Assembly: GCA_900551005.1 (NCBI GenBank)
Contig: URUL01000007.1
Coordinates: 1 to 44,459 of the forward strand
Length of the DNA: 44,459 bases
Source of the DNA: an uncultured Ruminococcus sp.
GTDB lineage: Bacteria > Bacillota > Clostridia > Oscillospirales > CAG-272
Direction: 5' to 3'
Shown: in pieces, positions 7,610-15,148 of the stretch
How the letters are laid out: each line of letters starts with the position of its first letter
How positions within the stretch are numbered: position 1 is the first letter of the stretch
Position numbers and translations under genes: made by a program
Notes under the pieces: generated by a model
What the model was told of the DNA's origin: nothing
Database searches by the model: none
Seen by the model: only the letters and a program-made list of their open reading frames with translations

Positions 7610-8539
7610 TCAGAGAGCACCCTCTTCCTCGGGCGGTGCCTTACAGAAGATAATAGGTCTCACATCGGAAATGCCAAAGGCGAAATCCACATATGCAATA
7701 TAGTCGCATACAAGAGGATTTTCTCTGGGGGAAACGAGAACAGTGGGTTCGGTTATGTAGACGAGCTTGAATACCTCTCGCAGAAGCGTACTGTCGGCAA
7801 TAGCCCATTCGGTATTACCGAACTTATTCGAAGCACCGCCTATAACCATGTATTTCATGCCGTATGCGGGATTTCCTCCAAGTCCCGTCTCAGGATTTGT
7901 CTGCGGGCATACGCGCGCATCTGCACCGCATATGTTTCTCGCGGTCTCCTCCAGCGCCGGACTTACAAAGAGCATATCAAAGTTTGATATAAAGGACAGA
8001 CCGTCTGCCGTGACAAAGCTGTTTGCCTGCTCCTGTGCATTGCATATAGCGCTGACGGAAAGTGCCTCGCTCAGAATATTGGAGAATTTATCCGTGCCGC
8101 CTTTTCTTACGAGATGGTTCGAATTTGCCACCGCCGTGCCGTCGTAGCAGCCCTCTGTGCGTGCCGATGAGAAGAATTTGTAGAAGGCGTTAAGCACGGT
8201 CATATAGGCAGAATCCGCAAGACGGATACCGATCCTTTTTGCCTCTTCCACGTAGTTGTTCTTTATATTTTTATATGAAACAGGAAGTGCGAGGGCATGC
8301 TCATCGGGTTTGATCTTCGTTTCGAAAGTCCCTGTTGTATCCGCATATGAAAGCGTGTTGTCTGTGTATTTTCGGAGTTCTCCGTACCCGCCGATATTCT
8401 GTGCAGAATACTCAAGCGCATCCTGCTTTACGATGCCGGCGACACTGCCTATAATGTTAATTCTGGAATTGTATCTTTCGTCAAAGCTCTTTTTGACAAG
8501 AGGATACATATCGTTTGACCAAGTATAAATATCGTTCAT
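7610..8539 (-). CDS. Phage major capsid protein (HK97-fold)
   Basis: A 309-residue major head subunit. The middle block, DGTAVANSNHLVRKGG followed by SNILSEALS and later FISNFDMLFVSPALEETARNI, matches the pattern of HK97-fold coat proteins of the gpT-like and P22-like sort (loop with 'HP/HL..GG', helix, then LV.PPALE..A..I). No long N-terminal delta domain is present, which fits the separate scaffold gene upstream. The ATG at 8539 has AAAGGA nine bases upstream. It is separated from the scaffold gene by a tandem-repeat leader. No truncation or frameshift is visible. Fold assignment is by eye. Confidence 0.82.
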   Translation of the reverse strand: MNDIYTWSNDMYPLVKKSFDERYNSRINIIGSVAGIVKQDALEYSAQNIGGYGELRKYTDNTLSYADTTGTFETKIKPDEHALALPVSYKNIKNNYVEEAKRIGIRLADSAYMTVLNAFYKFFSSARTEGCYDGTAVANSNHLVRKGGTDKFSNILSEALSVSAICNAQEQANSFVTADGLSFISNFDMLFVSPALEETARNICGADARVCPQTNPETGLGGNPAYGMKYMVIGGASNKFGNTEWAIADSTLLREVFKLVYITEPTVLVSPRENPLVCDYIAYVDFAFGISDVRPIIFCKAPPEEEGAL

Positions 8540-8567
8540 TGAGTAGTTCCTTTCTTTTCTTTTTTGT

Positions 8568-8651
8568 ATTTTATACGTTTGTGTTTTTATTTTATACGCT
8601 TGTTTTTTGAATTTATACGTTTGTTTTTTTATTTATTCATTTGTATAATTT
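8568..8651 (-). repeat. 21-base tandem repeats in the capsid-gene leader
   Basis: Three near-identical 21-base units at 8568-8588, 8589-8609 and 8610-8630 (core ACAAACGTATAAA on the gene strand), plus a degenerate fourth at 8631-8651 that runs through the stop codon of the scaffold gene. The exact 21-base period is two helical turns. The array lies directly before the capsid ribosome-binding site. Confidence 0.85.
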
Positions 8652-9500
8652 TGTCGGTATGCCGTTTATCAGGTCGTAATACTCTCTGTAGGACATGCCG
8701 TATTCCCGTGCCAGCTTTCTCTGCCTGTCGGAGAGCGCTACATCCCTGTTGACAGCAGAGGAGCCCGCGGGCGTGACCATTCTGCGGCTTCCCGCATCAT
8801 GTGTGCTTACCGTCATACGCAGAAAATCGCGGCATATCTCATCGAATGGTTGATTCTTTCCGCGCGCAAAAAGTGCGAACATCGGATTTGCCACTGCGGC
8901 ACGTATATCTTCTTCCGAGAGACGCTCTGCTCTCTCTGCATAGTAAGTCAGCTGTTCATCATAAGCTTCAGTTGCTTCGGACATACTGCCTTCTTCTGAA
9001 GTCGTATCCGCCTCATCTGCATACGCAGGCTTTTCTTCCGATTCAGCGGAAGTATCGGCTTCCGCATTTGCTGCCGCTGTGGGATTGTTCTCCGCGACTT
9101 CGGTATCTGCCGTCTCATTCTCTTGTGTCTTTGCCGTTGCGGCTTTGGACGGAGCTTCTGATGACTGCCGGATTCCCGCTTCGGCAGGAGATATAAATCT
9201 CCCGGGCTTTACCGCCTTCGGTTCAAAAGGCTTCAGCTCCGCTTCCTCCGCGGTGTCGGACGTCTCATCTTCCGGCTTGATGCCGACTTTTTCCACCTCA
9301 TTTACGCTCTCTTCGATTGCTTCTGCATTTGCTTCTTGAGTTGCCTTTTCGGCTTCGGCTTCGACCTCGGCTCTGCGCGACTTTTCATTTCCGTTTTCAG
9401 ATGCCGCTATGCTGTCGCCCTCTTTTTCGGAGCCTGTATCAGATACCGCCGCAAAAACCGCGGCAAGCATTTCATTTTCTCTGTTTTTTTCATCGTTCAT
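8637..9500 (-). CDS. Phage capsid scaffolding protein
   Basis: A 287-residue, very acidic, Ala/Glu/Thr-rich protein with low-complexity helical middle (about 20-190) and a basic helical C-terminus containing RQRKLAREYGMSYREYYDLI (about 255-275). This charge layout, together with position between portal and capsid genes, is typical of internal scaffolds that guide head assembly and leave before packaging. The ATG at 9500 overlaps the portal TGA as ATGA and has GGAGAGGAG upstream. Sequence composition differs from its neighbours because of the E/A bias, not because of decay. Confidence 0.8.
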   Translation of the reverse strand: MNDEKNRENEMLAAVFAAVSDTGSEKEGDSIAASENGNEKSRRAEVEAEAEKATQEANAEAIEESVNEVEKVGIKPEDETSDTAEEAELKPFEPKAVKPGRFISPAEAGIRQSSEAPSKAATAKTQENETADTEVAENNPTAAANAEADTSAESEEKPAYADEADTTSEEGSMSEATEAYDEQLTYYAERAERLSEEDIRAAVANPMFALFARGKNQPFDEICRDFLRMTVSTHDAGSRRMVTPAGSSAVNRDVALSDRQRKLAREYGMSYREYYDLINGIPTKLYK

Positions 9501-11185
9501 GCTTCTTTCTCCTCTCCTGCCATATGGAATTTTTTATCGAGCTTCTCACAGATTGCCGCCCCGTAAGGGATGCCGAGCGACTCAATATACGCACGAACTA
9601 TCGGATAATTTTCCGCCGTTATTTCGGTCTTTATAAGCTCCGATATCGCGGATATCGTAAATGAGCGCGAATTTTCCAGTCCGTCGCCGATATTTATCCT
9701 GATATCGACAGCAGGAACATATCCGAGAAGCTCTATGCAGTGACGGCATCTTTCAAGCGTACTCTTGCAGCCTGCACCGATCGCCTCGAGCCTATCGTGA
9801 CCGTAAACCTCAAGCGCAAAATAGTCTATCAGCCTGTAAAGCCTTGAAAATCCTGCCTTTTTGCACACCTGCTTTGCAGCTATGCGCTTGCTTGCGAAAT
9901 CGCTCAGAAGTGCGAGCCCCGTCGCGGTTGTCACCTGCGTAGCGCTGTCTCCCTGCAGGAAATCATAATTTCCGAGTGCTTCTTTCATCAGCGCGCGGTA
10001 TTTGTCCACTATCTCATAGTGAACGGTACTGTCTCCCGCAAGACCGCCGAGACGCGAAACCTTGTCTATCATTCCCGGGCGAAGCTTCCAGACAGCACCG
10101 GGATGATTCTGCGGAAAGCTGTCGGGAGCAAAAGCATTCTCTTCATAGAGCAGAATATCGTTTGCGAAGAAGGCCGTGTTGAGCTGAGCGAAGGCAAGCT
10201 GCCTGTCGGCAGCATCTATGAGCGGCAGGATGGCCTCTATTTCACTTCTGCCCCAGATGCTGTTGTCGCTCATTATACGGCTGTATATGACGAAAGGATA
10301 ATGCGTGCAGGAGGTCTTATTCCAGAATTTCGGGATATACCGTATCTCCCTGCCGCAGAGCAATATGCAGAGTGCAATGTCGCCTGCGCGGTATTCGTAG
10401 TTTACCGTAGTTATATTGCCTGCCGCATCTATCGTTTCGCAGGAGCATGAGCCGTCATACGGCTGACGGAACCACCATTCCGTCACATCCGCGAGAGGCG
10501 ATGTCTCAGATGAATAGATATCGGTTTCTATTCCCATTCTTTCATCGCGCTCCTCAAATATTTTGTCTATGTTCGTTCCCGCGAGTGCGAGATCGTCCGC
10601 AAAAACACGCTGTGCCGTAAGACGGCTGAGCTTATATGTATATCCAATGTATTCGCACCCGTCAACGCTTGTACTGTTCGGATCGGGATAAATATTCTCG
10701 GGAGAAGGGTTTTCTATCGCGATTTCATCCGTACCGTTTTCCCCGGTGGTAAGAGCCAGCTTCCATACGGCGCTTCCCATGATGCCGAGTCTGCGTTCAT
10801 TTACCGAGTTCTTTATTTCGAGCTCATTTCTGTCGCATATGTAACGCACCGCATTTTCTCTCGCTTTTGCCATATCGGCTTCATCGTCACTTCTCGCGCA
10901 AAATTCAAAATCCGGCATCTTGGATTCGATCTGACTTTCCACATGGAGATATCCGTCCGGCACGGTTGCAGGCTTCCAGGGAAGCTCTGTTGCGGCGAGA
11001 AATTCTCCCGTTTGCTTTACCGTATCGTGTGCGCCGCTGTAATAATTCTGCATGCACTGCCAGTAGCCATCGATATTTGAGCGCGCTATTTTCGCCTCAC
11101 GCAGAAGAAAAGCGGCACTCTTTTCACGCAGTTCTGGTGTGTCATATGCTATGATATCTTCATCGTATTTCTTAAATAAATTCAT
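9497..11185 (-). CDS. Phage portal protein
   Basis: A 562-residue portal, the dodecameric ring at the head vertex through which DNA is pumped. Recognisable features: long N-terminal helical region with YYSGAHDT, the conserved wing pattern ENPSPENIYPDPNS near residue 190, RSEIEAILPLIDAADRQ (stem region), and the C-terminal helix block QVTTATGLALLSDFASKRI. The start ATG at 11185 overlaps the TerL stop as ATGA. The frame stays open further upstream to 11239 but that stretch overlaps TerL. The start's ribosome-binding site (AAAGGA) is somewhat distant, consistent with coupled translation. Order and pattern resemble P22-type portals, although P22's own is longer. Confidence 0.87.
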   Translation of the reverse strand: MNLFKKYDEDIIAYDTPELREKSAAFLLREAKIARSNIDGYWQCMQNYYSGAHDTVKQTGEFLAATELPWKPATVPDGYLHVESQIESKMPDFEFCARSDDEADMAKARENAVRYICDRNELEIKNSVNERRLGIMGSAVWKLALTTGENGTDEIAIENPSPENIYPDPNSTSVDGCEYIGYTYKLSRLTAQRVFADDLALAGTNIDKIFEERDERMGIETDIYSSETSPLADVTEWWFRQPYDGSCSCETIDAAGNITTVNYEYRAGDIALCILLCGREIRYIPKFWNKTSCTHYPFVIYSRIMSDNSIWGRSEIEAILPLIDAADRQLAFAQLNTAFFANDILLYEENAFAPDSFPQNHPGAVWKLRPGMIDKVSRLGGLAGDSTVHYEIVDKYRALMKEALGNYDFLQGDSATQVTTATGLALLSDFASKRIAAKQVCKKAGFSRLYRLIDYFALEVYGHDRLEAIGAGCKSTLERCRHCIELLGYVPAVDIRINIGDGLENSRSFTISAISELIKTEITAENYPIVRAYIESLGIPYGAAICEKLDKKFHMAGEEKEA

Positions 11186-12504
11186 TTTTTGTGAAAGTTC
11201 CTTTCTTCTATTATATTTTTCAGCCTCGGCGCTTCGCACCTGCCATTCGGAGTGATATCGCGCATATATGAGGCAAAATATCTCAGCGCGTCCGGCGCAT
11301 GCGTGATCTCATGAGGAAAAACGGAAACATCTGCGGGATCTGCCTTATCATGCATCAGAAGAGGCAGCGACCGGATCAGATTTTCGCATCCGCGAAAAAT
11401 CTTCAGACGTGCTTCCCCACTTTCGTCCGTCTTCAGCCATTCCTTCAGTGCCATCCAGCCGTCTGTTCTGTTCGGACGCAGCTTCGTCAGAAAAACGCCG
11501 TTTTCAGCAAAGATGGAAGCCATATCGCGTCCGCTGTCCTTCTGCCGCGACCATAAGTCGGAGGGCGCTATGAATACCGTACCGTTCTTTGCACGGTTCA
11601 GTATCTTTTTTGCGGCTTCGCTTATTATCAGCGAGCTTTCATATATCTCTGAGCAAACATATGCGTGCCCGTCTCGGCAGACCTCTATGAAAAGTGCCGC
11701 GAGCATATCGAGCCCATAGTCTATCGCGCAGAAATGCATCGTATCCTCTGCAAGCGGCATCGGCTCGCATGTATGAACAGAATAGTCAAATTCCGAGAAA
11801 AACTGCCCGGAGAAAACATCCCAGCTTCCGTATAGCCAAGCTTTCTTCAGCTCTTCCGGCAGATTTTCGAGCTGCTTTACATAATCGGGATTTTTCGTTG
11901 TCAGAGCCGTGTTGTCGTATACGCCCGCGGGAATGAACATGTATTCCTCCGGATTTTCGCTTTTGCGGAAACGCCGCTCTATGAAGAGCCGCTTTACCCA
12001 TCCGTGCCCGATGCCTCCCGGATTGCAGGTCAGATACATTCTCTTCGGAAAGTCGTTTGCGCCGCGAAGCGATGCGCTGAGGACGGCAAACATGTTCTCG
12101 CTTATCTGAGTTGCCTCATCGATCGCTATTACGTCAAATTCCTGCCCCTGATAACGCAGCAGATCGTTTTCTCTCGCGAGATAGCCGAACTGAAGCCGCG
12201 AACCGGAGGCAAAAGTGATGCACTTGTCCTTTTCGGAATATTCGCTCAGACCCGGCATAACGGAAAGTATCTCCCGCAGGGGACGTATGTGATTTTCCGT
12301 CAGCTCAGGCAGGGTACGCCTCACAAGCAGTATCTTTATCCCGCTGTAGTGCAGACACATCAGGAGGAGCTTGTATCTGAGCGCCCAGCTTTTTCCACCT
12401 CCGCGTGCCCCGCCGTACGCTGTATATTTGGCAGTTGCAAGAAAAAATTCCTTCTGTTTTTCGCTCGGAGCGATATTCAGGGAGAAACCGGCTTTAACCG
12501 GCAT
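11182..12504 (-). CDS. Phage terminase large subunit (packaging ATPase-nuclease)
   Basis: A 440-residue terminase large subunit that translocates DNA into the procapsid and cuts it. The ATPase domain has Walker A GGARGGGKS (31-39), a Walker B ending IAIDE (D129, E130) and a C-motif-like LTCNP (158-162). The nuclease domain has the RNase-H-like acidic residues D262 (CAIDYG), probably D316 (APSDLW) and D405 (HAPDALRYF). Full length for the family, with both activities apparently intact. The ATG at 12504 overlaps the small-subunit gene by 11 bases and has GGGAGAGG upstream. It is the best-conserved marker for placing this cassette on a phage tree. Confidence 0.93.
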   Translation of the reverse strand: MPVKAGFSLNIAPSEKQKEFFLATAKYTAYGGARGGGKSWALRYKLLLMCLHYSGIKILLVRRTLPELTENHIRPLREILSVMPGLSEYSEKDKCITFASGSRLQFGYLARENDLLRYQGQEFDVIAIDEATQISENMFAVLSASLRGANDFPKRMYLTCNPGGIGHGWVKRLFIERRFRKSENPEEYMFIPAGVYDNTALTTKNPDYVKQLENLPEELKKAWLYGSWDVFSGQFFSEFDYSVHTCEPMPLAEDTMHFCAIDYGLDMLAALFIEVCRDGHAYVCSEIYESSLIISEAAKKILNRAKNGTVFIAPSDLWSRQKDSGRDMASIFAENGVFLTKLRPNRTDGWMALKEWLKTDESGEARLKIFRGCENLIRSLPLLMHDKADPADVSVFPHEITHAPDALRYFASYMRDITPNGRCEAPRLKNIIEERNFHKK

Positions 12505-12928
12505 ATTTATCCGCCTCTCCCGAAAGCGAAATTTCTATTTTTACCTCTTCGGCTTCATCCTTGGCGCCCCAACCGAAATTCTCCTTCAGTATGGCGGTAG
12601 CAAGAGCGCCGTTTATTCCTCCGCTGATGCTGTTCTCTTCTATGTAAGCCTCTATCTTCAGAAGCGCCATCTCAACATCATTGCAGAAACATTTGTTCGC
12701 CTTGAGGGCTTTAAATTGCCGCTTTGTTATCCCCAGCGCCAGACACAGACCCGAGAGAGTGTACGGCTTGGTACGCCTCTTCGGGCAGAGTGCACAGCTT
12801 GCTTCGTCCTTGGCGCAGGAGGCGCACGCAGGAGAAACGATTTCGCTGTCGCACTCGCGGAAATACGCGGTGGCGCGGCGGGCAAAAGCGGTCGGTGTAA
12901 GCTTGTCCTTATCTGTATTTTTACTCAT
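12494..12928 (-). CDS. Phage terminase small subunit (P22 gp3-like) with Cys cluster
   Basis: A 144-residue DNA-recognition subunit. Residues about 54-115 (KPYTLSGLCLALGITKRQF, then an IE-containing helix and AILKENFGW) follow the pattern of P22 gp3-type small terminases. An N-terminal addition, C35-x2-C38-x6-C45-x2-C48, is the layout of a small zinc knuckle and is not usual for the family; it may assist DNA binding. No convincing ribosome-binding site precedes the ATG at 12928, 16 bases after the upstream stop codon, so expression may rely on coupling or a different start. The C-terminus overlaps the start of the large subunit. Confidence 0.78.
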   Translation of the reverse strand: MSKNTDKDKLTPTAFARRATAYFRECDSEIVSPACASCAKDEASCALCPKRRTKPYTLSGLCLALGITKRQFKALKANKCFCNDVEMALLKIEAYIEENSISGGINGALATAILKENFGWGAKDEAEEVKIEISLSGEADKYAG

Positions 12929-12944
12929 TAAAAAAGAGCTTGAA

Positions 12945-13166
12945 TCAATATGTAGCGGAAAAATAAGCCTTTCTCACGAAATCGAGCATATGCTCCTCAG
13001 CATATTCGCACCAGCAATCCTTATGGATAATATCCTCGCTGCCCTCGACTATATATGCCTCATCCGTAGAGTAAACAGCGTATCCGCAGTAATCGCAGTA
13101 AGCAACGATCCTCGCACGTGGATTGACCTCCGCTTCATCATAATCCAAATACCTGCTCGTATCCAT
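12945..13166 (-). CDS. Small zinc-finger-like protein leading the viral cassette
   Basis: A 73-residue protein of unknown function and the first gene after the cassette promoter. Four potential metal ligands are arranged C24-x2-C27 ... H48-x2-C51 (YCDYCG and HKDCWC), suggesting a small treble-clef or zinc-ribbon fold; the rest is acidic. The ATG at 13166 follows AAGGAG with correct spacing; a GTG one codon earlier is too close. Being first in the operon, it could be a regulator or packaging accessory, but nothing proves that. Confidence 0.7.
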   Translation of the reverse strand: MDTSRYLDYDEAEVNPRARIVAYCDYCGYAVYSTDEAYIVEGSEDIIHKDCWCEYAEEHMLDFVRKAYFSATY

Positions 13167-13206
13167 CACTCTCCTTTTTTGCTTCGGTTTTTGCTACCGT
13201 GGCTAC

Positions 13207-13235
13207 ATTATACCATACATTTGTTCTATTGTCAA
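13207..13235 (-). promoter_or_regulatory. Strong sigma-A promoter of the viral head/packaging cassette
   Basis: On the minus strand TTGACA (13230-13235), exactly 17 bases, TATAAT (13207-13212): a perfect consensus promoter. It is the only clear promoter found for the whole eight-gene cassette. Start point near 13200. Confidence 0.9.
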
Positions 13236-13258
13236 GTTATTTTCAGAACTTTTGTTCG
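13214..13258. promoter_or_regulatory. LexA/DinR-type operator sites at the cassette promoter
   Basis: Site 1 (13245-13258) reads AGAAC-TTTT-GTTCG, a perfect GAAC-N4-GTTC palindrome matching the Gram-positive SOS box CGAAC-N4-GTTCG in all but one end base. It lies ten bases upstream of the -35. Site 2 (13214-13227) keeps one half-site (GTTC; GAAC on the gene strand) with a degenerate partner and lies wholly in the -35/-10 spacer, 31 bases (about three helical turns) from site 1. LexA control is inferred. Confidence 0.65.
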
Positions 13259-13343
13259 ATAATTTCCAAAAATACCCATGAGCACCATTGCGATACGTCA
13301 AAAAGACGGTTTTTCGCATGTTTTTTTGTCTATCTTTCCTATA

Positions 13344-13371
13344 TTGACAATTATCAAAATAATGCTATAAT
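13344..13371 (+). promoter_or_regulatory. Sigma-A promoter of the solute-binding lipoprotein
   Basis: TTGACA (13344-13349), 16-base spacer, TATAAT (13366-13371). The leader to the ATG is about 75 bases and includes a possible weak GGCTA/TAGCC stem. Confidence 0.85.
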
Positions 13372-13449
13372 AAATTAGAAGGCTATCATCATCGTAATAA
13401 AAGCTCGTGATTTTAGCCTCAACTATTTTTAAAAATATAAGGAGAAAAT

Positions 13450-15036
13450 ATGAAAAAAATCTTATCTTTTCTTCTCGCCGCAGCTATGATAATCTGCGTT
13501 CTTGCTTTTTCCGTGGCTTGCGGTGACACCCCTGAGAATACAACATCACCGGGGACATCTGCGAATACAACGCAAGGAAGCAGTACCGCTACGACACCCG
13601 GAGACGCTACCACAGGCACGTCATCAGGCACAGAAGATTCCGGCTCTTCCTCTGTAACTGAAGGAACGACCGCCACATCAGTCGAATCCGACGACAACGG
13701 AAGATCAAAGCATCCCGACTATATGGATGTAAACTTCGGCGGCAGAACATTCACCTTCGTCGCCGCCCAGGGTCAGTTTGCCACATGGGACTGCTACGAA
13801 ATAACAGCGGAATCCACAGGTAACGACAACCTTATAACCGAAGGTATAATCGAGAGAAATTCCGTTGTTGAATCTCTTTACAACTGCAAAATAGCTTGTA
13901 TCTACTCAGACGCTCCGCAGCAATATGCCATGAATGATCTCTCTCAGGGAGCACACACGGTAGATTTTATCCTGTTCCTCTGGAATAATGCAGTTGACTA
14001 TAACTTTAGCTACAATATAGCAAATATGGATGTCGACTTCTCTCACAGTTGGTGGGATCAGAATTACCACGAGGCATTTTCTTATGTTGTAGACGGCGTA
14101 GACAAGTGCTACAATATCTCAGGTAAATTCAATCTTATAAGCTATGATGCGACATGGTCTCTCTTCTTCAACAGAGATGTTTATGATAAGCTGCTCTCCG
14201 GCGGCAAGACCTCTATAGATATCTATGATGAAGTACGCAAGGGTACATGGACCATGGATAAGATGATAACCCTCATGGATGTAACAAAAACAGACGTGAA
14301 CGGTGACCAGCAGATGAAATATGACGATGGAGATGTCTTCGGCTGCGTAACCATAAGTAACCAGTATCTCGCAACAGCGCTTATCACAGCAGCGGGCATC
14401 CATATGACTACAAAGGTAGACGGTATTCCTAAGGCGATAGATGCTCAGACATGTGATGTCAAGGGCTACAGTGCCGCTATAGACAAGGCTATCGATCTTT
14501 GGTCTTCGCCTTCGTTCCTCTCCACATCAGGCACAAATACGCAGAGCTCTCTTACAAACGGTCAGGCGCTTTTCGTTTCCGAGGTTCTTACGGTCGCACG
14601 CCGTATAACAGATGAAAACGCAAGATTCTCTATCGTTCCCCTTCCCAAATATTCCGAGGAACAGCAGGATTACGCTCAGCTCGTATGCTCAACAGCTTAC
14701 GGTGCAAAGGTATCCGCTTCTATCACGGATGTAAAAGCCACCTCCGATTTTCTCGAGGTATTTGGATATCATTCTGAAAAGATCCTCTATCCCGCTTATA
14801 TAGACTACTATAAAACTCAGTGCTTCTGCGAAGATGAAGCAGGCGAAATGCTTGATATCGTCATCAGAACAAGAGTATGGGAATATGACGTCTTCAGAAA
14901 TTCCGGAATGACAAACAGAGTTACCTCCTTTATCACCTCCGGCAAAAATCAGTTCTCCAAGGCTCTCGCAAGCATGGGCAATTCCGCAAATGCCGTGATC
15001 AACACACACATGGAAGCACTGAAACAGTTAAACTGA
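13450..15036 (+). CDS. ABC-transporter extracellular solute-binding lipoprotein
   Basis: A 528-residue lipoprotein. The signal peptide ends at a lipobox SVAC (C24). Residues about 27-82 are a Ser/Thr/Gly-rich flexible linker, then a family-1-type solute-binding domain follows (FGGRTFTFVAAQ at its first strand; WSLFFNRDVYDKL; a WTMDKM segment; ENARFSIVPLPKY). It would capture a sugar or other solute outside the membrane and hand it to an ABC permease. No permease or ATPase gene is nearby, so it is an orphan. The substrate is unknown. The ATG has AAGGAG upstream, and the gene is monocistronic with its own promoter and terminator. Confidence 0.85.
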   Translation: MKKILSFLLAAAMIICVLAFSVACGDTPENTTSPGTSANTTQGSSTATTPGDATTGTSSGTEDSGSSSVTEGTTATSVESDDNGRSKHPDYMDVNFGGRTFTFVAAQGQFATWDCYEITAESTGNDNLITEGIIERNSVVESLYNCKIACIYSDAPQQYAMNDLSQGAHTVDFILFLWNNAVDYNFSYNIANMDVDFSHSWWDQNYHEAFSYVVDGVDKCYNISGKFNLISYDATWSLFFNRDVYDKLLSGGKTSIDIYDEVRKGTWTMDKMITLMDVTKTDVNGDQQMKYDDGDVFGCVTISNQYLATALITAAGIHMTTKVDGIPKAIDAQTCDVKGYSAAIDKAIDLWSSPSFLSTSGTNTQSSLTNGQALFVSEVLTVARRITDENARFSIVPLPKYSEEQQDYAQLVCSTAYGAKVSASITDVKATSDFLEVFGYHSEKILYPAYIDYYKTQCFCEDEAGEMLDIVIRTRVWEYDVFRNSGMTNRVTSFITSGKNQFSKALASMGNSANAVINTHMEALKQLN

Positions 15037-15088
15037 TCATTTACTGCAGAAATACAGAAAATTTGCCGCCGGACCAGCGGTAACATAC

Positions 15089-15134
15089 AAAAAATATCCT
15101 CCGTATAGTTTCATCTATACGGAGGATATTTTTT
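15089..15134. terminator. Bidirectional terminator, lipoprotein / citrate operon
   Basis: A perfect 20-bp stem (15089-15108 with 15115-15134) and a 6-base loop. A-run and T-run lie on opposite ends, so it serves both the plus-strand lipoprotein gene and the convergent isocitrate dehydrogenase gene. Confidence 0.93.
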
Positions 15135-15148
15135 GGTATAAAATCACA

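Noticed and set aside
8540..8636. CRISPR-like short array
   Set aside because: The 21-base units are contiguous with no spacers and are few; this is a simple tandem repeat. No CRISPR array or cas gene was seen anywhere in the window.
13280..13331. Terminator-like hairpin (TGCGA..CGTC-AAAAA-GACG..TCGCA then T7) upstream of the lipoprotein gene
   Set aside because: The stem is interrupted and no plus-strand gene precedes it, so it was not called a terminator.
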